From NCBI RefSeq assembly GCF_042665255.1, contig NZ_JBHTCD010000007.1: a DNA stretch of 64,000 nucleotides. One strand, 5' to 3'. The position numbers and the translations under genes were made by a program. This DNA comes from Insolitispirillum peregrinum (GTDB lineage Bacteria > Pseudomonadota > Alphaproteobacteria > Rhodospirillales > Rhodospirillaceae). The notes under the pieces were generated by a model. The model searched no databases. It was not told where the DNA came from and worked only from the letters and a program-made list of their open reading frames with translations. Shown here in pieces: positions 16,529 to 25,641 of this stretch; the stretch's first letter is position 1; the number at the start of each line of letters is the position of its first letter.

Positions 16529-17614
16529 TTAACCGCACTGGGCACGGTGGCGCAGCAGGTGATCGGCCAATGTCACGGCCATCATCGCTTCGGCCACCGG
16601 CACCGCCCGGATGCCGACGCACGGATCGTGACGGCCCTTGGTCCGTACATCGACCATTTTGCCGTGGATATCAACGCTGCGGCGCGGGGTCAGGATCGAC
16701 GAGGTCGGCTTGACTGCCATGCGGGCGATGATCGGCTGGCCGCTGGAAATCCCGCCCAGAATGCCGCCAGCATGGTTCGACAGGAAACGCAGGTTGCCCT
16801 GCTCGTCGATCTCCATTTCGTCGGCGTTCTGCTCGCCGGTCAGGGTTGCCGCCTCAAAGCCATCGCCGATTTCCACCCCCTTGACGGCGTTGATCGACAT
16901 CAGGGCCTTGGCGATATCGGCATCCAGCTTGTCGTAAACCGGAGCCCCCAGCCCGAGCGGGACGTTTTCAGCCACCACTTCGACCACCCCGCCAAGCGAC
17001 GAACCATCCTTGCGGATGGCGTTCAGGCGGTCTTCCCAGCGCGCAACGCTGGTGGCGTCGGGGCAGAAGAACGGGTTGGCGTTGACCTGATCCCAATCCC
17101 ACGCCGCCCGGTCGATGGCCAGATCGCCCAGTTGGGTCATGGCGGCGCGAATCACCACCCCGCCCGGCACCAGTGCATTCAGTACCGCCCGCGCAACACC
17201 ACCGGCGGCCACCCGCATCGCCGTTTCACGCGCTGACGACCGTCCGCCGCCGCGATAGTCGCGGATGCCGTATTTGCCCCAATAGGTGACATCGGCGTGG
17301 CCGGGACGGAACTGCTCGGCAATCTCGCCATAGTCCTTGGACCGCTGATCGGTATTTTCGATCAGCAGGCCAATCGGCGTGCCGGTGGTTTTGCCCTCGA
17401 ATACCCCGGACAGGATTTTCACCTGATCGGCTTCCTGTCGCTGGGTGGTGTGGCGGGACTGCCCCGGACGGCGCTTGTCCAGCCATGGTTGCAGGTCGGC
17501 TTCGCTTAACGGAATGCGCGGCGGCACGCCATCGACCACACAGCCGATGGCCGGACCATGGCTTTCGCCAAAAGTCGTGAAGCGGAACAGCGTCCCGAAA
17601 CCATTACCGGACAC
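16529..17614 (-). CDS. aroC: Chorismate synthase
   Basis: Catalyses the last common step to aromatic amino acids, EPSP to chorismate, using reduced FMN. At 361 residues it has all three family signatures: GESHGPAIGCVVDGVP near the N-terminus, GRSSARETAMRVAAGGVAR in the middle and TGRHDP-type (TKGRHDPCVGIRAVPVAEAM) near the C-terminus. The start is a GTG at 17614, 6 bp after the fabI stop; no ATG fits the conserved N-terminus MSGNGFGTLFRFTTFGESHG. It is co-transcribed with fabI. Confidence 0.96.
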   Translation of the reverse strand: MSGNGFGTLFRFTTFGESHGPAIGCVVDGVPPRIPLSEADLQPWLDKRRPGQSRHTTQRQEADQVKILSGVFEGKTTGTPIGLLIENTDQRSKDYGEIAEQFRPGHADVTYWGKYGIRDYRGGGRSSARETAMRVAAGGVARAVLNALVPGGVVIRAAMTQLGDLAIDRAAWDWDQVNANPFFCPDATSVARWEDRLNAIRKDGSSLGGVVEVVAENVPLGLGAPVYDKLDADIAKALMSINAVKGVEIGDGFEAATLTGEQNADEMEIDEQGNLRFLSNHAGGILGGISSGQPIIARMAVKPTSSILTPRRSVDIHGKMVDVRTKGRHDPCVGIRAVPVAEAMMAVTLADHLLRHRAQCG

Positions 17615-17620
17615 GATGGC

Positions 17621-18457
17621 TTAGTCCTTCTTGTACTGGAGCAGCAGCTCGGCCAGCGGCACCGCGTTGTCGGTGGCCAGCATGCCGACGACATGGTAGC
17701 CCGAATCGACGTGGTGGACTTCGCCGGTCACGCCCCTGGACAGGTCCGACAGCAGGTACAGGCCGGAATTGCCGACGTCTTCGATGGTGACGTTGCGGTG
17801 CAGCGGCGAGTTCAGCTCGTTCCACTTCAGAATGACGCGGAAGTCACCGATCCCCGAGGCGGCCAGGGTCTTGATCGGACCGGCGGAGATGGCGTTGACG
17901 CGGATTCCGTCAGGGCCGAGATCGGCGGCCATGTAGCGGACGCTGGCTTCCAGCGCGGCCTTGGCAACACCCATCACGTTGTAATGCGGCATCACCTGTT
18001 CGGCACCGTAATAGGACAGGGTCAGCAGCGAGCCGCCTTCCTTCATCAACGGGGTGCTGCGGCGGGCCACGTCGGTGAACGAGAACACCGAGATATCCAT
18101 CGAATTGAGGAAATTCTCACGGCTGGTGTTGACGTATTTGCCCTTCAGCTCTTCCTTGTCGGAATAGGCGATGGCATGGACAACGAAGTCCAGCTCGCCC
18201 CAGGTGTCGCTGATGGTCTGGAACAGCGCATCCATGCTGTCCGGGCTGGTGACGTCGCATTCAGCGACAATCGGTGCAGAGACGGTGTCGGCCAGGGGGC
18301 GGACACGGCGTTCCAGGGCTTCCCCCTGATAGGTGAAGGCCAGTTCGGCACCATGGTCGGCGCAGGCTTTGGCAATGCCCCAAGCGATTGAGCGGTCGTT
18401 GGCGACGCCCATGATGAGGCCTTTTTTCCCCGCCATGAGTTTGGTGGACGCGGTCAT
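17621..18457 (-). CDS. fabI: Enoyl-[acyl-carrier-protein] reductase (NADH)
   Basis: A 278-residue SDR-type reductase that finishes each cycle of type II fatty acid synthesis. It shows the FabI features GLIMGVANDRSIAWGIAKA (nucleotide binding) and the catalytic pair Y-x6-K in SYYGAEQVMPHYNVMGVAKAAL, plus ISAGPIKTLAASGI. The ATG at 18457 follows GAGGGA; the frame runs 17 codons further upstream without a better start. It is the first gene of the fabI-aroC unit and is divergent from the YihY gene. Confidence 0.96.
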   Translation of the reverse strand: MTASTKLMAGKKGLIMGVANDRSIAWGIAKACADHGAELAFTYQGEALERRVRPLADTVSAPIVAECDVTSPDSMDALFQTISDTWGELDFVVHAIAYSDKEELKGKYVNTSRENFLNSMDISVFSFTDVARRSTPLMKEGGSLLTLSYYGAEQVMPHYNVMGVAKAALEASVRYMAADLGPDGIRVNAISAGPIKTLAASGIGDFRVILKWNELNSPLHRNVTIEDVGNSGLYLLSDLSRGVTGEVHHVDSGYHVVGMLATDNAVPLAELLLQYKKD

Positions 18458-18569
18458 GTAATCCCTCGGCTCCGATTTTTGTTCGGTTTGGGGTAGAAAA
18501 CGCGGCATCCTACACCAGATGCCTTAATGGTCAAAGAGATGGTCGCTGACACAGTGAAAGAGATGAAGA

Positions 18570-19985
18570 ATGCCGCTGCTCTCCCAGCTCCGCAAGTGGG
18601 CGAACAGGAATACCAACCCCGCGACACAAACAGATCTGCCCGGGCTGGCTGATGAAACGGCCATCGCTCCGGTCCTGAGCGTCTGGCGTGACATCGCCGT
18701 GCATATAGGGCGGCGGCTGGTGGCTGACAATATCCCCGGTGTGGCGGCGTCGCTCAGCTATACCTCGTTGCTGGCGCTGGTTCCCTTGCTGAGCGTCAGT
18801 CTGGCGATGCTGACCGCTTTCCCGGCGTTTAGCGGGGCAAAGTCGCTGGTGCAGGATTTCATTTTTCAGGGCCTGATGCCGACGGCCTCGCCGGCGATTC
18901 AGCAGACTCTGGCGTCATTCATTTCCGCCACCGGCAAGTTGACCGCCGTCGGGGTGACCGGACTGGCGGTGACGGCGGTGCTGCTGCTGACCACCATCGA
19001 AAAGGCGTTCAACACCATTTTTCGTGCTTCACGCGGGCGCAGCTGGGGGAACCGGCTGCTGGTCTACTGGACCGTGCTGACGCTGGGGCCGTTGTTGATG
19101 GGGGCGGCGTCGGCCATCGGCGGCAATCTGGCCTCGGCGACCAGTGACGCCGGGGTGCAGGCTGGCAAGCTGTTGGGGCTGGGCAATACCCGTGGGCTGT
19201 GGAACGACGTGCTGGCCGGGGTCTCGGACTTCCTGCCACCGCTGCTGATTGCCGCCTGCTTTACCATTCTGTACTGGGCGGTGCCGTCGCGGCGGATTCC
19301 CACCCGTGATGCGCTGATCGGGGCGTTGCTGGCAACGGTCGCCTTTGGCCTGTTGCGGCTGGCATTCCTGCAGTTCTTTTCCAAGGGTGGCTCGTATCAG
19401 ACCATCTACGGGGCGCTGGCGACGGTGCCGTTGCTGCTGTTGTGGATGTATCTGACCTGGCTGGTGGTGCTGACCGGGGCGGTGGTGGCGGCCTTGCTGC
19501 CTGACCTGCGCGATTTGTGGAACGAGCGGCGGCGCGGCAAGGTCCATCTTTCCGGCATGTTCGAGCGGCAGCCGCTGTTGCTGGCGGTCGGGGCGTTGCT
19601 GGCGCTGGAAGAGGCGGTTCCGCAGGGCCTGAGCGGGGCGGCACTGACCGCCCGCCTGCTGTCGGATGGTCAGGAGGATCTGCTGGAAGACATGGACAGC
19701 CTGTTGCACCGCCTGCGCACGGCTGATCTGGTGGTCTGTGATGACCGGGGCATCTGGCACCGCACGCTGGGCGGCGACCGCTGCACAGTGCGGCAGGTGG
19801 TGCGGGCGCTGGGCTATGGCCTGCCGTCCGAAGTCACCACCGGGGAGGCCGTTCAATGCGCCGCAAGCGAGCCATGGCAGGGGGCGCTGCTCGATACCCT
19901 GCAGGCGGCGCAGGGTGTCTTTGGTCAACAACTGGAGGTGCCGCTGTCGGCGCTGTCCGCAGGGGGAATGCGGTCCCGAGGCTAA
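18570..19985 (+). CDS. YihY/BrkB-family inner-membrane protein
   Basis: A 471-residue protein with six predicted membrane spans in residues 60-330. It carries the YihY hallmarks GVAASLSYTSLLALVPLLS and KGGSYQTIYGALATVPLLLLWMYLTW. The C-terminal 140 residues form a soluble winged-helix-like tail found in the long members. The family was once called ribonuclease BN in error; its transport or structural role is not established. The stop codon overlaps that of the convergent rnhB by 3 bp. Confidence 0.88.
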   Translation: MPLLSQLRKWANRNTNPATQTDLPGLADETAIAPVLSVWRDIAVHIGRRLVADNIPGVAASLSYTSLLALVPLLSVSLAMLTAFPAFSGAKSLVQDFIFQGLMPTASPAIQQTLASFISATGKLTAVGVTGLAVTAVLLLTTIEKAFNTIFRASRGRSWGNRLLVYWTVLTLGPLLMGAASAIGGNLASATSDAGVQAGKLLGLGNTRGLWNDVLAGVSDFLPPLLIAACFTILYWAVPSRRIPTRDALIGALLATVAFGLLRLAFLQFFSKGGSYQTIYGALATVPLLLLWMYLTWLVVLTGAVVAALLPDLRDLWNERRRGKVHLSGMFERQPLLLAVGALLALEEAVPQGLSGAALTARLLSDGQEDLLEDMDSLLHRLRTADLVVCDDRGIWHRTLGGDRCTVRQVVRALGYGLPSEVTTGEAVQCAASEPWQGALLDTLQAAQGVFGQQLEVPLSALSAGGMRSRG

Positions 19986-20608
19986 CCGAACAACTCCCCC
20001 TGCCGGGCAAAGCTGCGCCGGTGGTGGGGGCTGGGGCCGTGGGTGGCGATGGCGGCGCGGTGTTCGGCGGTGCCATAGCCCATGTTGCGCTGCCAGCCAT
20101 AGGCCGGAAACTGGCGGTCCAGAGCGAGCATCTCGCGGTCGCGGGTCACTTTGGCCAGAATCGAGGCGGCGGCAATCGACAGCGACAGGCTGTCGCCCTT
20201 GATCACGCACTGCGTCGGGCAGGGGAACTCACGCGGGGCCTGATTGCCGTCGATCAGGGCCAGCGAACAGCTCCACCCCGCCTGTTGGTGCAGGGCCAGG
20301 ACGGCGCGTTCCATCGCCAGATGGCTGGCGCGCAGGATGTTCAGGCGGTCGATTTCCTCCACCGAGGCACTGGCGATGCCATAGCGCACCGCTTCGCCAC
20401 TGCCCAGCAGCAGGTCAAACAGGGTATCACGCTTGCGGGCCGACAGCTTTTTCGAGTCGTTCAGGCCGGTCAGCAAAGCCTCGGGCAGCCGTTGTTGATC
20501 CAGCCACACCGCCGCCGCCGCCACACTGCCCGCCAGCGGGCCACGCCCGGCTTCGTCAACGCCACACACCGGTCCCGGATGGGCGCGTTCAAAGGTGAAA
20601 TCAGGCAT
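19982..20608 (-). CDS. rnhB: Ribonuclease HII
   Basis: A 208-residue enzyme that cleaves RNA in RNA-DNA hybrids and starts removal of single ribonucleotides. It shows VCGVDEAGRGPLAG (catalytic Asp and Glu), LNDSKKLSARKRD, the third Asp in ALIDGN, and SILAKVTRDR. The start ATG at 20608 overlaps the end of the antiporter gene by 8 bp, suggesting coupling. The 3' end overlaps the convergent YihY gene. Confidence 0.95.
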   Translation of the reverse strand: MPDFTFERAHPGPVCGVDEAGRGPLAGSVAAAAVWLDQQRLPEALLTGLNDSKKLSARKRDTLFDLLLGSGEAVRYGIASASVEEIDRLNILRASHLAMERAVLALHQQAGWSCSLALIDGNQAPREFPCPTQCVIKGDSLSLSIAAASILAKVTRDREMLALDRQFPAYGWQRNMGYGTAEHRAAIATHGPSPHHRRSFARQGELFG

Positions 20609-21980
20609 CGGGGGTTCCTGTGTCGGGGGGCGGCAACTGTTTGGGCGTGCTGGGGGTGGTCGTCAACTGGGTGCGCGCGGCTTTCAGGCGTTGATAGCGC
20701 CGCCGCAGCGGGCCGGGGATCGGGATCAGTGGGCCAAGGTGCTGGCGCAGGAACCGCCAGCCCTTGTGCGCCGCCCGCGCTTCGCCGCCATAAACCCCGA
20801 CCAGCACGTCTTTCAGGGTGATGAAGGTGTCGTGGTGGGCGGCCAGTCGGCGCATGGTCAGCAGCCACAGCGGGCTGATGGTTAGCGACAGAACCGTCAC
20901 CGCCACAACCAATTGCGCCTGCGACTTGCCCAGCAGCCCCTTGGCCACCCCGGCCCCGGACAGCAGGAACGAGAACTCCCCGATCTGGGCCAGCGCCACC
21001 CCGGCGATGAAGGCTTCGGTCCACGGAACCCGCTGCAGGCGCAGTGCGCCGATGTTCAGCAGGGTTTTGAAGATGGTCACCACCGACAGCAGCAACAGCA
21101 CCGTCCCGATGTTGTCCCACAGGAATTTCAGGTCCAGCAACAGCCCGACCGACAGGAAAAACACCATCAGCAGCACCGCCTGAATCGACAGTGCATGGTG
21201 GGTGATCTCGTGGCCGTGTTTCGAGTTGCCGATGATCAGCCCGATCAGGAACGCGCCATAGCCGGGCGACAGACCGGCCAGACCGGCCAGTGCCGCTGCC
21301 CCAAAGCAGTAGGCAAAGGCCGACAGCGGGCCAAGGTCGGCATTTCCGGCGATCAGCGAGGCATAGGGAACGCGGATTTCGCGTTTCAGCAGGAACAGCA
21401 CCAGCCCGACCAGCAACACCACTGACCCGACCACCTTGATGCCTTCGACCGGCGACAGGCCGGTTTTGGTCAGGGCATCAAGCGACAGCATCATCGGCAC
21501 CACTGCCATGTCCTGGGCAATCAGCACCCCGACGGTAACCCGGCCCGCCGGGCGGTCGAGCTCGCCGATCTGCTGCAACAGCTTGATCACCACCGCCGTT
21601 GACGACAGCGCCACCGCATAGCCCAGCAGCACCGACATGCCAAAGCTCCACTTCAGCAGGTACTGCCCGGTCAGCATCAGGCCGACGCTGCCCGCCACCT
21701 GTAACAGGGTGGTCACCACCGCCACCCGCCATACCTCGGCAAAGCGTTTGACCGACAGTTCGGTGCCGATCACGAACAGCAGCATGATGATGCCCAGCTC
21801 GGCCAGCAGGCTGACCGCCTCGCGGTCGGTGACCAGCCCCAGCACCGATGGCCCCAGCAGGACCCCGGCCAGAATATAGCCAACGATGGCCGGTTGCTTC
21901 AGGCGGGCAAACAGCACCCCGCAACTCATCGCTGCCAGAGCGACAATGGCGATGCCGGTAAAGTCGTTATGTCCATCCAT
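20601..21980 (-). CDS. CPA2-family cation:proton antiporter (Kef/YbaL type, without TrkA domain)
   Basis: A 459-residue protein with about 12 membrane spans typical of monovalent cation:proton antiporter-2 transporters. Motifs include QPAIVGYILAGVLLGPS, ALSSTAVVIKLLQ, the ion-site segment GVLIAQDMAVVPMM and FFLSVGLLLD. Unlike KefB/C or YbaL it has no C-terminal TrkA-N nucleotide-binding domain, only a Pro/Thr-rich tail of about 70 residues. The likely role is K+ or Na+ efflux in pH or stress control. The ATG at 21980 is preceded by three CGAAAAGG direct repeats. Confidence 0.88.
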   Translation of the reverse strand: MDGHNDFTGIAIVALAAMSCGVLFARLKQPAIVGYILAGVLLGPSVLGLVTDREAVSLLAELGIIMLLFVIGTELSVKRFAEVWRVAVVTTLLQVAGSVGLMLTGQYLLKWSFGMSVLLGYAVALSSTAVVIKLLQQIGELDRPAGRVTVGVLIAQDMAVVPMMLSLDALTKTGLSPVEGIKVVGSVVLLVGLVLFLLKREIRVPYASLIAGNADLGPLSAFAYCFGAAALAGLAGLSPGYGAFLIGLIIGNSKHGHEITHHALSIQAVLLMVFFLSVGLLLDLKFLWDNIGTVLLLLSVVTIFKTLLNIGALRLQRVPWTEAFIAGVALAQIGEFSFLLSGAGVAKGLLGKSQAQLVVAVTVLSLTISPLWLLTMRRLAAHHDTFITLKDVLVGVYGGEARAAHKGWRFLRQHLGPLIPIPGPLRRRYQRLKAARTQLTTTPSTPKQLPPPDTGTPDA

Positions 21981-21996
21981 GGTGCGCGCACTGTAA

Positions 21997-22031
21997 CGAA
22001 AAGGTGGGACCGAAAAGGCGGGGCGAAAAGG
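21997..22031. repeat. Three direct repeats of CGAAAAGG
   Basis: The octamer CGAAAAGG occurs at 21997-22004, 22011-22018 and 22024-22031, spaced 14 and 13 bp. The copies lie 17-51 bp upstream of the antiporter start codon, where leader RNA or a promoter should be. On the gene's strand they read CCTTTTCG. No function is known. Confidence 0.6.
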
Positions 22032-22248
22032 CTAATCCCTCAGCAGGTACTCTCTGTGGCGGCGCGAGGCAACCCGGAAAGCGGCCCCGATCGTGCAAAA
22101 GAGCCATGCCGTATCGCCATGACAGCCGTCACATCGGGGAGATGCCTTATCAAAGCTAGCCCTGTGCCTCAGCTTTTTGCAGTTGTGGCAAAGACCATCG
22201 CACACGGATCATGAATGCCAGATAACGATAATAACAGGAGCTGTCCCC

Positions 22249-23217
22249 ATGTCCCCAGTCCCGTCCTCCACTCCTCCGAGCCGGTCGTGGGCCGATCAGG
22301 GCCTGTATGCGCTGGTGGTCTGCATCTGGGGCTCCAGTTGGGTCGGGCTGCGCTTGCAGGTCGGAACCGATGTGCCGGTGCTGGACTCGGTGCTTTACCG
22401 CTTTGGCCTGTCGGCGCTGGTGCTGTTCGGCTGGTGCCTGCTGCGCGGGATTCCCCTGCGCCATAACCGCCATCAGCATTATGCGATGGCCGCGCAGGGC
22501 ATCCTGCTGTTCGCCATCAATTACGTGCTGTTTTACAACTCGGCGCGCTATCTGCCGGGCGGGTTGATTGCCATCCTGTTTTCAACGGTGGTGATCATGA
22601 ATCTGGCGCTGGGGGCGCTGTTCCTGGGGGCACGGCTGGATGTGCGTGTTTGTCTGGGGGCGGCGTTCGGCTTGCTGGGGATCGGGGTGGTGTTCATCCC
22701 CGAGCTGCAAACCCTGTCGCTGGAAAGCGGTACCGCCAAGGGCATCGCCTTTGCGCTGTCCGGCACCGTCTGTGCCGCGCTGGGCATGACCCTGTCGGCC
22801 CGTAACCAGCGCCACGGCATCGGAGTGATGGCCACCAATGCCTGGGGCATGGGCTATGCCGGGCTGGCGCTGCTGGCGGCGGTGGTGGTCAGCGGAACGC
22901 CGCTGCGCTTTGATACCAGCCTCACCTATATTGGTGGCCTGCTGTACCTGTCGCTGATCAGCTCGGTGGTGGCCTTTGCCGCCTATCTGACGCTGGTCGG
23001 GCGCATCGGGGTGGCGCGGGCGTCGTACAGCACGGTGCTGTTCCCGATTCTGGCGCTGATCCTGTCCACTTATACCGATGGCTATCACTGGACATGGGAA
23101 GCCTTTGCCGGGATCGCGCTGGTGCTGTTCGGCAACGTGCTGGTGCTCTATCGCCCGCGTCCTGTTGCTGCGCCGGTGGTCGAGACGTGCCCGCAGGTGG
23201 CCGAGGAACGGGTTTGA
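22249..23217 (+). CDS. EamA-family (DMT) transporter
   Basis: A 322-residue inner-membrane protein with ten predicted membrane spans in two EamA halves (GLYALVVCIWGSSWVGLRLQVG in the first; LIGSVVA-like LISSVVAFAAYLTLVGRIG in the second). Members export amino acids, metabolites or drugs; the substrate cannot be inferred. The ATG at 22249 has AGGAG upstream and begins a two-gene unit with the DinB gene 17 bp downstream. Confidence 0.88.
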   Translation: MSPVPSSTPPSRSWADQGLYALVVCIWGSSWVGLRLQVGTDVPVLDSVLYRFGLSALVLFGWCLLRGIPLRHNRHQHYAMAAQGILLFAINYVLFYNSARYLPGGLIAILFSTVVIMNLALGALFLGARLDVRVCLGAAFGLLGIGVVFIPELQTLSLESGTAKGIAFALSGTVCAALGMTLSARNQRHGIGVMATNAWGMGYAGLALLAAVVVSGTPLRFDTSLTYIGGLLYLSLISSVVAFAAYLTLVGRIGVARASYSTVLFPILALILSTYTDGYHWTWEAFAGIALVLFGNVLVLYRPRPVAAPVVETCPQVAEERV

Positions 23218-23234
23218 AGGAGGGGAGACCAGCC

Positions 23235-23735
23235 ATGGACAGCTTTGCCCGCCACATCCACCTGATGGCCCGCTACAACGCCTGGGCCAACGAAACCCTG
23301 CTCGACGCCATCGCCGCGCTGGAGCCTGCTGCGTGGGCGGCACCGCGCGGGGCGTTTTTTGGTTCGATGATGGGGACGATGAATCACCTGCTGGTCGGTG
23401 ATCGCGCGTGGTTCAGCCGGATGAGTGGCACGCCCTATCCGTGGTTCACCGGCCTTGACCAGATTCTGCACGCCGACTTTGCCGACTTCCGGCAGGCCCG
23501 GCGGCAGATGGATGAGACCATCCTGTCGCTGGTGCCGACCCTGCCGACCGACGGCGACCTGTCCTATGTCAACAGCAAGGGCGTACCGCAGGTGGTGCCG
23601 TGGCGGGTGGTGCTGGGGCATGTGTTCAATCACCAGACCCACCACCGGGGGCAGGTCCACACCCTGATCAGTCAGTCGGGCATCGAGCCGCCGCCGCTGG
23701 ACCTGTTGTATTTCCCGCACGGCTGGGATGCGTGA
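23235..23735 (+). CDS. DinB-family putative metal-dependent protein
   Basis: A 166-residue four-helix-bundle protein of the DinB/YfiT superfamily, close to the group beginning MxxFARHIxLMARYNAWAN. The three metal-ligand histidines fit NHLLVGD (helix 2) and HQTHHRGQVH (helix 4). Members can act as thiol-dependent transferases; the reaction is unknown here. It follows the EamA gene closely and ends 1 bp from the convergent aat stop region. Confidence 0.88.
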   Translation: MDSFARHIHLMARYNAWANETLLDAIAALEPAAWAAPRGAFFGSMMGTMNHLLVGDRAWFSRMSGTPYPWFTGLDQILHADFADFRQARRQMDETILSLVPTLPTDGDLSYVNSKGVPQVVPWRVVLGHVFNHQTHHRGQVHTLISQSGIEPPPLDLLYFPHGWDA

Positions 23736-24401
23736 TCAAGGCGGCGGGGTATCCTGCCCCCCTGCGGCCCGCTTGCACTCGGCCACCACCTCGGCGGTGG
23801 TCATCGGGCGTTTGAGATCGGCGGCCAGCGGCAGGGCGGCGTTCAGCTTGTTCAGATAGGCCCGTTTGGGGATTTCGATGGCGCCAAAGCGGGTCAGGTG
23901 CTCGGTGACAAACTGGGTATCGAGCAGGGTAAAGCCGCCATGGCGCAGGCGGGCAATCAGGTGGCACAGCGCCACCTTCGAGGCATCGGTCCGGCGCGAA
24001 AACATGCTTTCGCCAAAGAACGCGCCACCGAGGGCCAGCCCGTACAGCCCGCCAACCAGCGCGCCGTCCTGCCAGCATTCCACCGAATGGGCCAGTCCGA
24101 CGCCGTGCAGGTGGGTGAACAGGCGGATGATCTGTTCATTGATCCAGGTGTCGGGGCGGTCCTCGGTGGCTTCGGCGCAGCCTGCCAGCACGCCGGCGAA
24201 ATCGCTGTCGATGCGGACCTCGAACAGCTCTTGCCGCACCGTCTTCAGCAGCGAGCGCGAGGCGTGAAAGCCATCAAGCGGCAGGACACCGCGCTCCGGT
24301 GGGTCAATCCAGTACAGGCGCGGGTCATCGCGTGATTGCGCCATCGGGAACACGCCACAGGCATAGGCGCGCAACAGGATATCGGGAGTCAGAGTCAGCA
24401 T
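23736..24401 (-). CDS. aat: Leucyl/phenylalanyl-tRNA-protein transferase
   Basis: A 221-residue N-end-rule enzyme that adds Leu or Phe to proteins with N-terminal Lys or Arg, marking them for ClpS/ClpAP. Family signatures present: LLRAYACGVFPMAQ, YWIDPPERGVLPLDGFH, TWINEQI, HSVECW, GESMFSRRTDASK and GFTLLDTQFVTEHL. The ATG at 24401 follows AAGGAGA by 7 nt; 28 further in-frame codons upstream are not needed. Confidence 0.95.
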   Translation of the reverse strand: MLTLTPDILLRAYACGVFPMAQSRDDPRLYWIDPPERGVLPLDGFHASRSLLKTVRQELFEVRIDSDFAGVLAGCAEATEDRPDTWINEQIIRLFTHLHGVGLAHSVECWQDGALVGGLYGLALGGAFFGESMFSRRTDASKVALCHLIARLRHGGFTLLDTQFVTEHLTRFGAIEIPKRAYLNKLNAALPLAADLKRPMTTAEVVAECKRAAGGQDTPPP

Positions 24402-24565
24402 CGCCCGGTCTCCTTGGCTATCGTGTCTGGGGGATGACGTTTTGACGGTAGCCGAAATACAGGTGCATTGCATCTGAAACAGCAAGACCCCCGTTTCTGG
24501 TGTGCAGATGACCGGGTGGTGAGTCTGCTATAGGGTATGATGAAAGCCCTGTTCAGGAGTGTGCC

Positions 24566-25636
24566 ATGAGTTACCTGTCCGCCCCGGTCAAGAACCGGGA
24601 GTGGGTTGCCGAAGCAATCCGCCGCATCGAAGGCGATATCACCCGCTCGGCGGATACCCACCTGATCCGGGTGCCGTTGCCGCAGGTGCCGGGGATTACC
24701 CTGTACCTGAAGGATGAATCCAGTCACCCGACCGGCAGCCTGAAACACCGGCTGGCACGCTCGCTGTTCCTGTATGCGCTGTGCAATGGCTGGATTGGTC
24801 CCGAAACAACCATCATTGAATCCTCGTCCGGTTCGACGGCGATTTCCGAAGCCTATTTTGCCCGCTTGCTTGGTTTGCGCTTTGTGGCGGTGATGCCGCG
24901 CTCGACCTCGGCGGAAAAGGTGGCGGCTATTGCCTTTCAGGGCGGTGAACCGCACCTGATCGACGGCTGGCAGACTTCCGAAGCGGCGCGGGCGTTGGCG
25001 CGCGAGCTGAACGGCCACTACATGGACCAGTTCACCTTTGCCGAACGGGCCACCGACTGGCGCGGCAACAACAACATTGCCGACTCGATTTTCAGCCAGA
25101 TGAGCGCCGAGCCCTACCCGGAGCCGACGTGGATCGTCTGTGGAGCCGGGACCGGCGGCACCGCCACCACCATCGGGCGCTACATCCGCTACCGCCGTCT
25201 GGACACCCGCCTGTGCGTTGCCGATCCACAGGCGTCGGTGTTCCACCGCCACTATGCCGACCGCAGCGTGCGGCGGGTCGAAGCCTGTTCCAGCGTCATC
25301 GAAGGCATTGGCCGCACCGAGGTCGAGCCGTCGTTCAACCCCGATCTGGTGGACCGGATGGTGGCGGTGCCCGACGCTGCCAGCATTGCCTGTGCCCGGC
25401 TGATCAGCCAGCGCATCGGGCGCGCGTGCGGTGGATCGACCGGTACCAACATCTCGGCCTGCATCGACCTGATCGGCGAAATGGTGGCGCGGGGGGAAAA
25501 CGGCTCGGTGGTGACCTTGCTGTGCGATTCCGGCGAACGCTATCGCTCGACGCTGTATTCTGACGACTGGGTGGAAAAGCGCGGCCTCGATCTGGCCGCC
25601 GAATCCGCCCGCATCGCCACCGTGTTCGGGGAGTAA
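24566..25636 (+). CDS. PLP-dependent cysteine synthase-family enzyme, Cds1-like (L-cysteine desulfhydrase type)
   Basis: A 356-residue fold-type II PLP enzyme. The Schiff-base lysine is K60 in HPTGSLKHR, the substrate loop is ESSSGSTAIS and the phosphate-binding glycines are CGAGTGGTATTIGRY. The N-terminus NREWVAEAIRRIEGDITRSADTHLIRVPLP matches the mycobacterial Cds1 group, which degrades cysteine to sulfide, pyruvate and ammonia, rather than CysK/CysM. It begins 164 bp from the divergent aat and lies 5 bp before an FAD oxidase gene, so the two form an operon. D- and L-substrates cannot be told apart from sequence. Confidence 0.82.
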   Translation: MSYLSAPVKNREWVAEAIRRIEGDITRSADTHLIRVPLPQVPGITLYLKDESSHPTGSLKHRLARSLFLYALCNGWIGPETTIIESSSGSTAISEAYFARLLGLRFVAVMPRSTSAEKVAAIAFQGGEPHLIDGWQTSEAARALARELNGHYMDQFTFAERATDWRGNNNIADSIFSQMSAEPYPEPTWIVCGAGTGGTATTIGRYIRYRRLDTRLCVADPQASVFHRHYADRSVRRVEACSSVIEGIGRTEVEPSFNPDLVDRMVAVPDAASIACARLISQRIGRACGGSTGTNISACIDLIGEMVARGENGSVVTLLCDSGERYRSTLYSDDWVEKRGLDLAAESARIATVFGE

Positions 25637-25641
25637 GGACC

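Noticed and set aside
21997..22031. Iteron-like repeats as an origin of replication
   Set aside because: Three octamers only, no DnaA boxes, AT-rich unwinding region or replication gene nearby.
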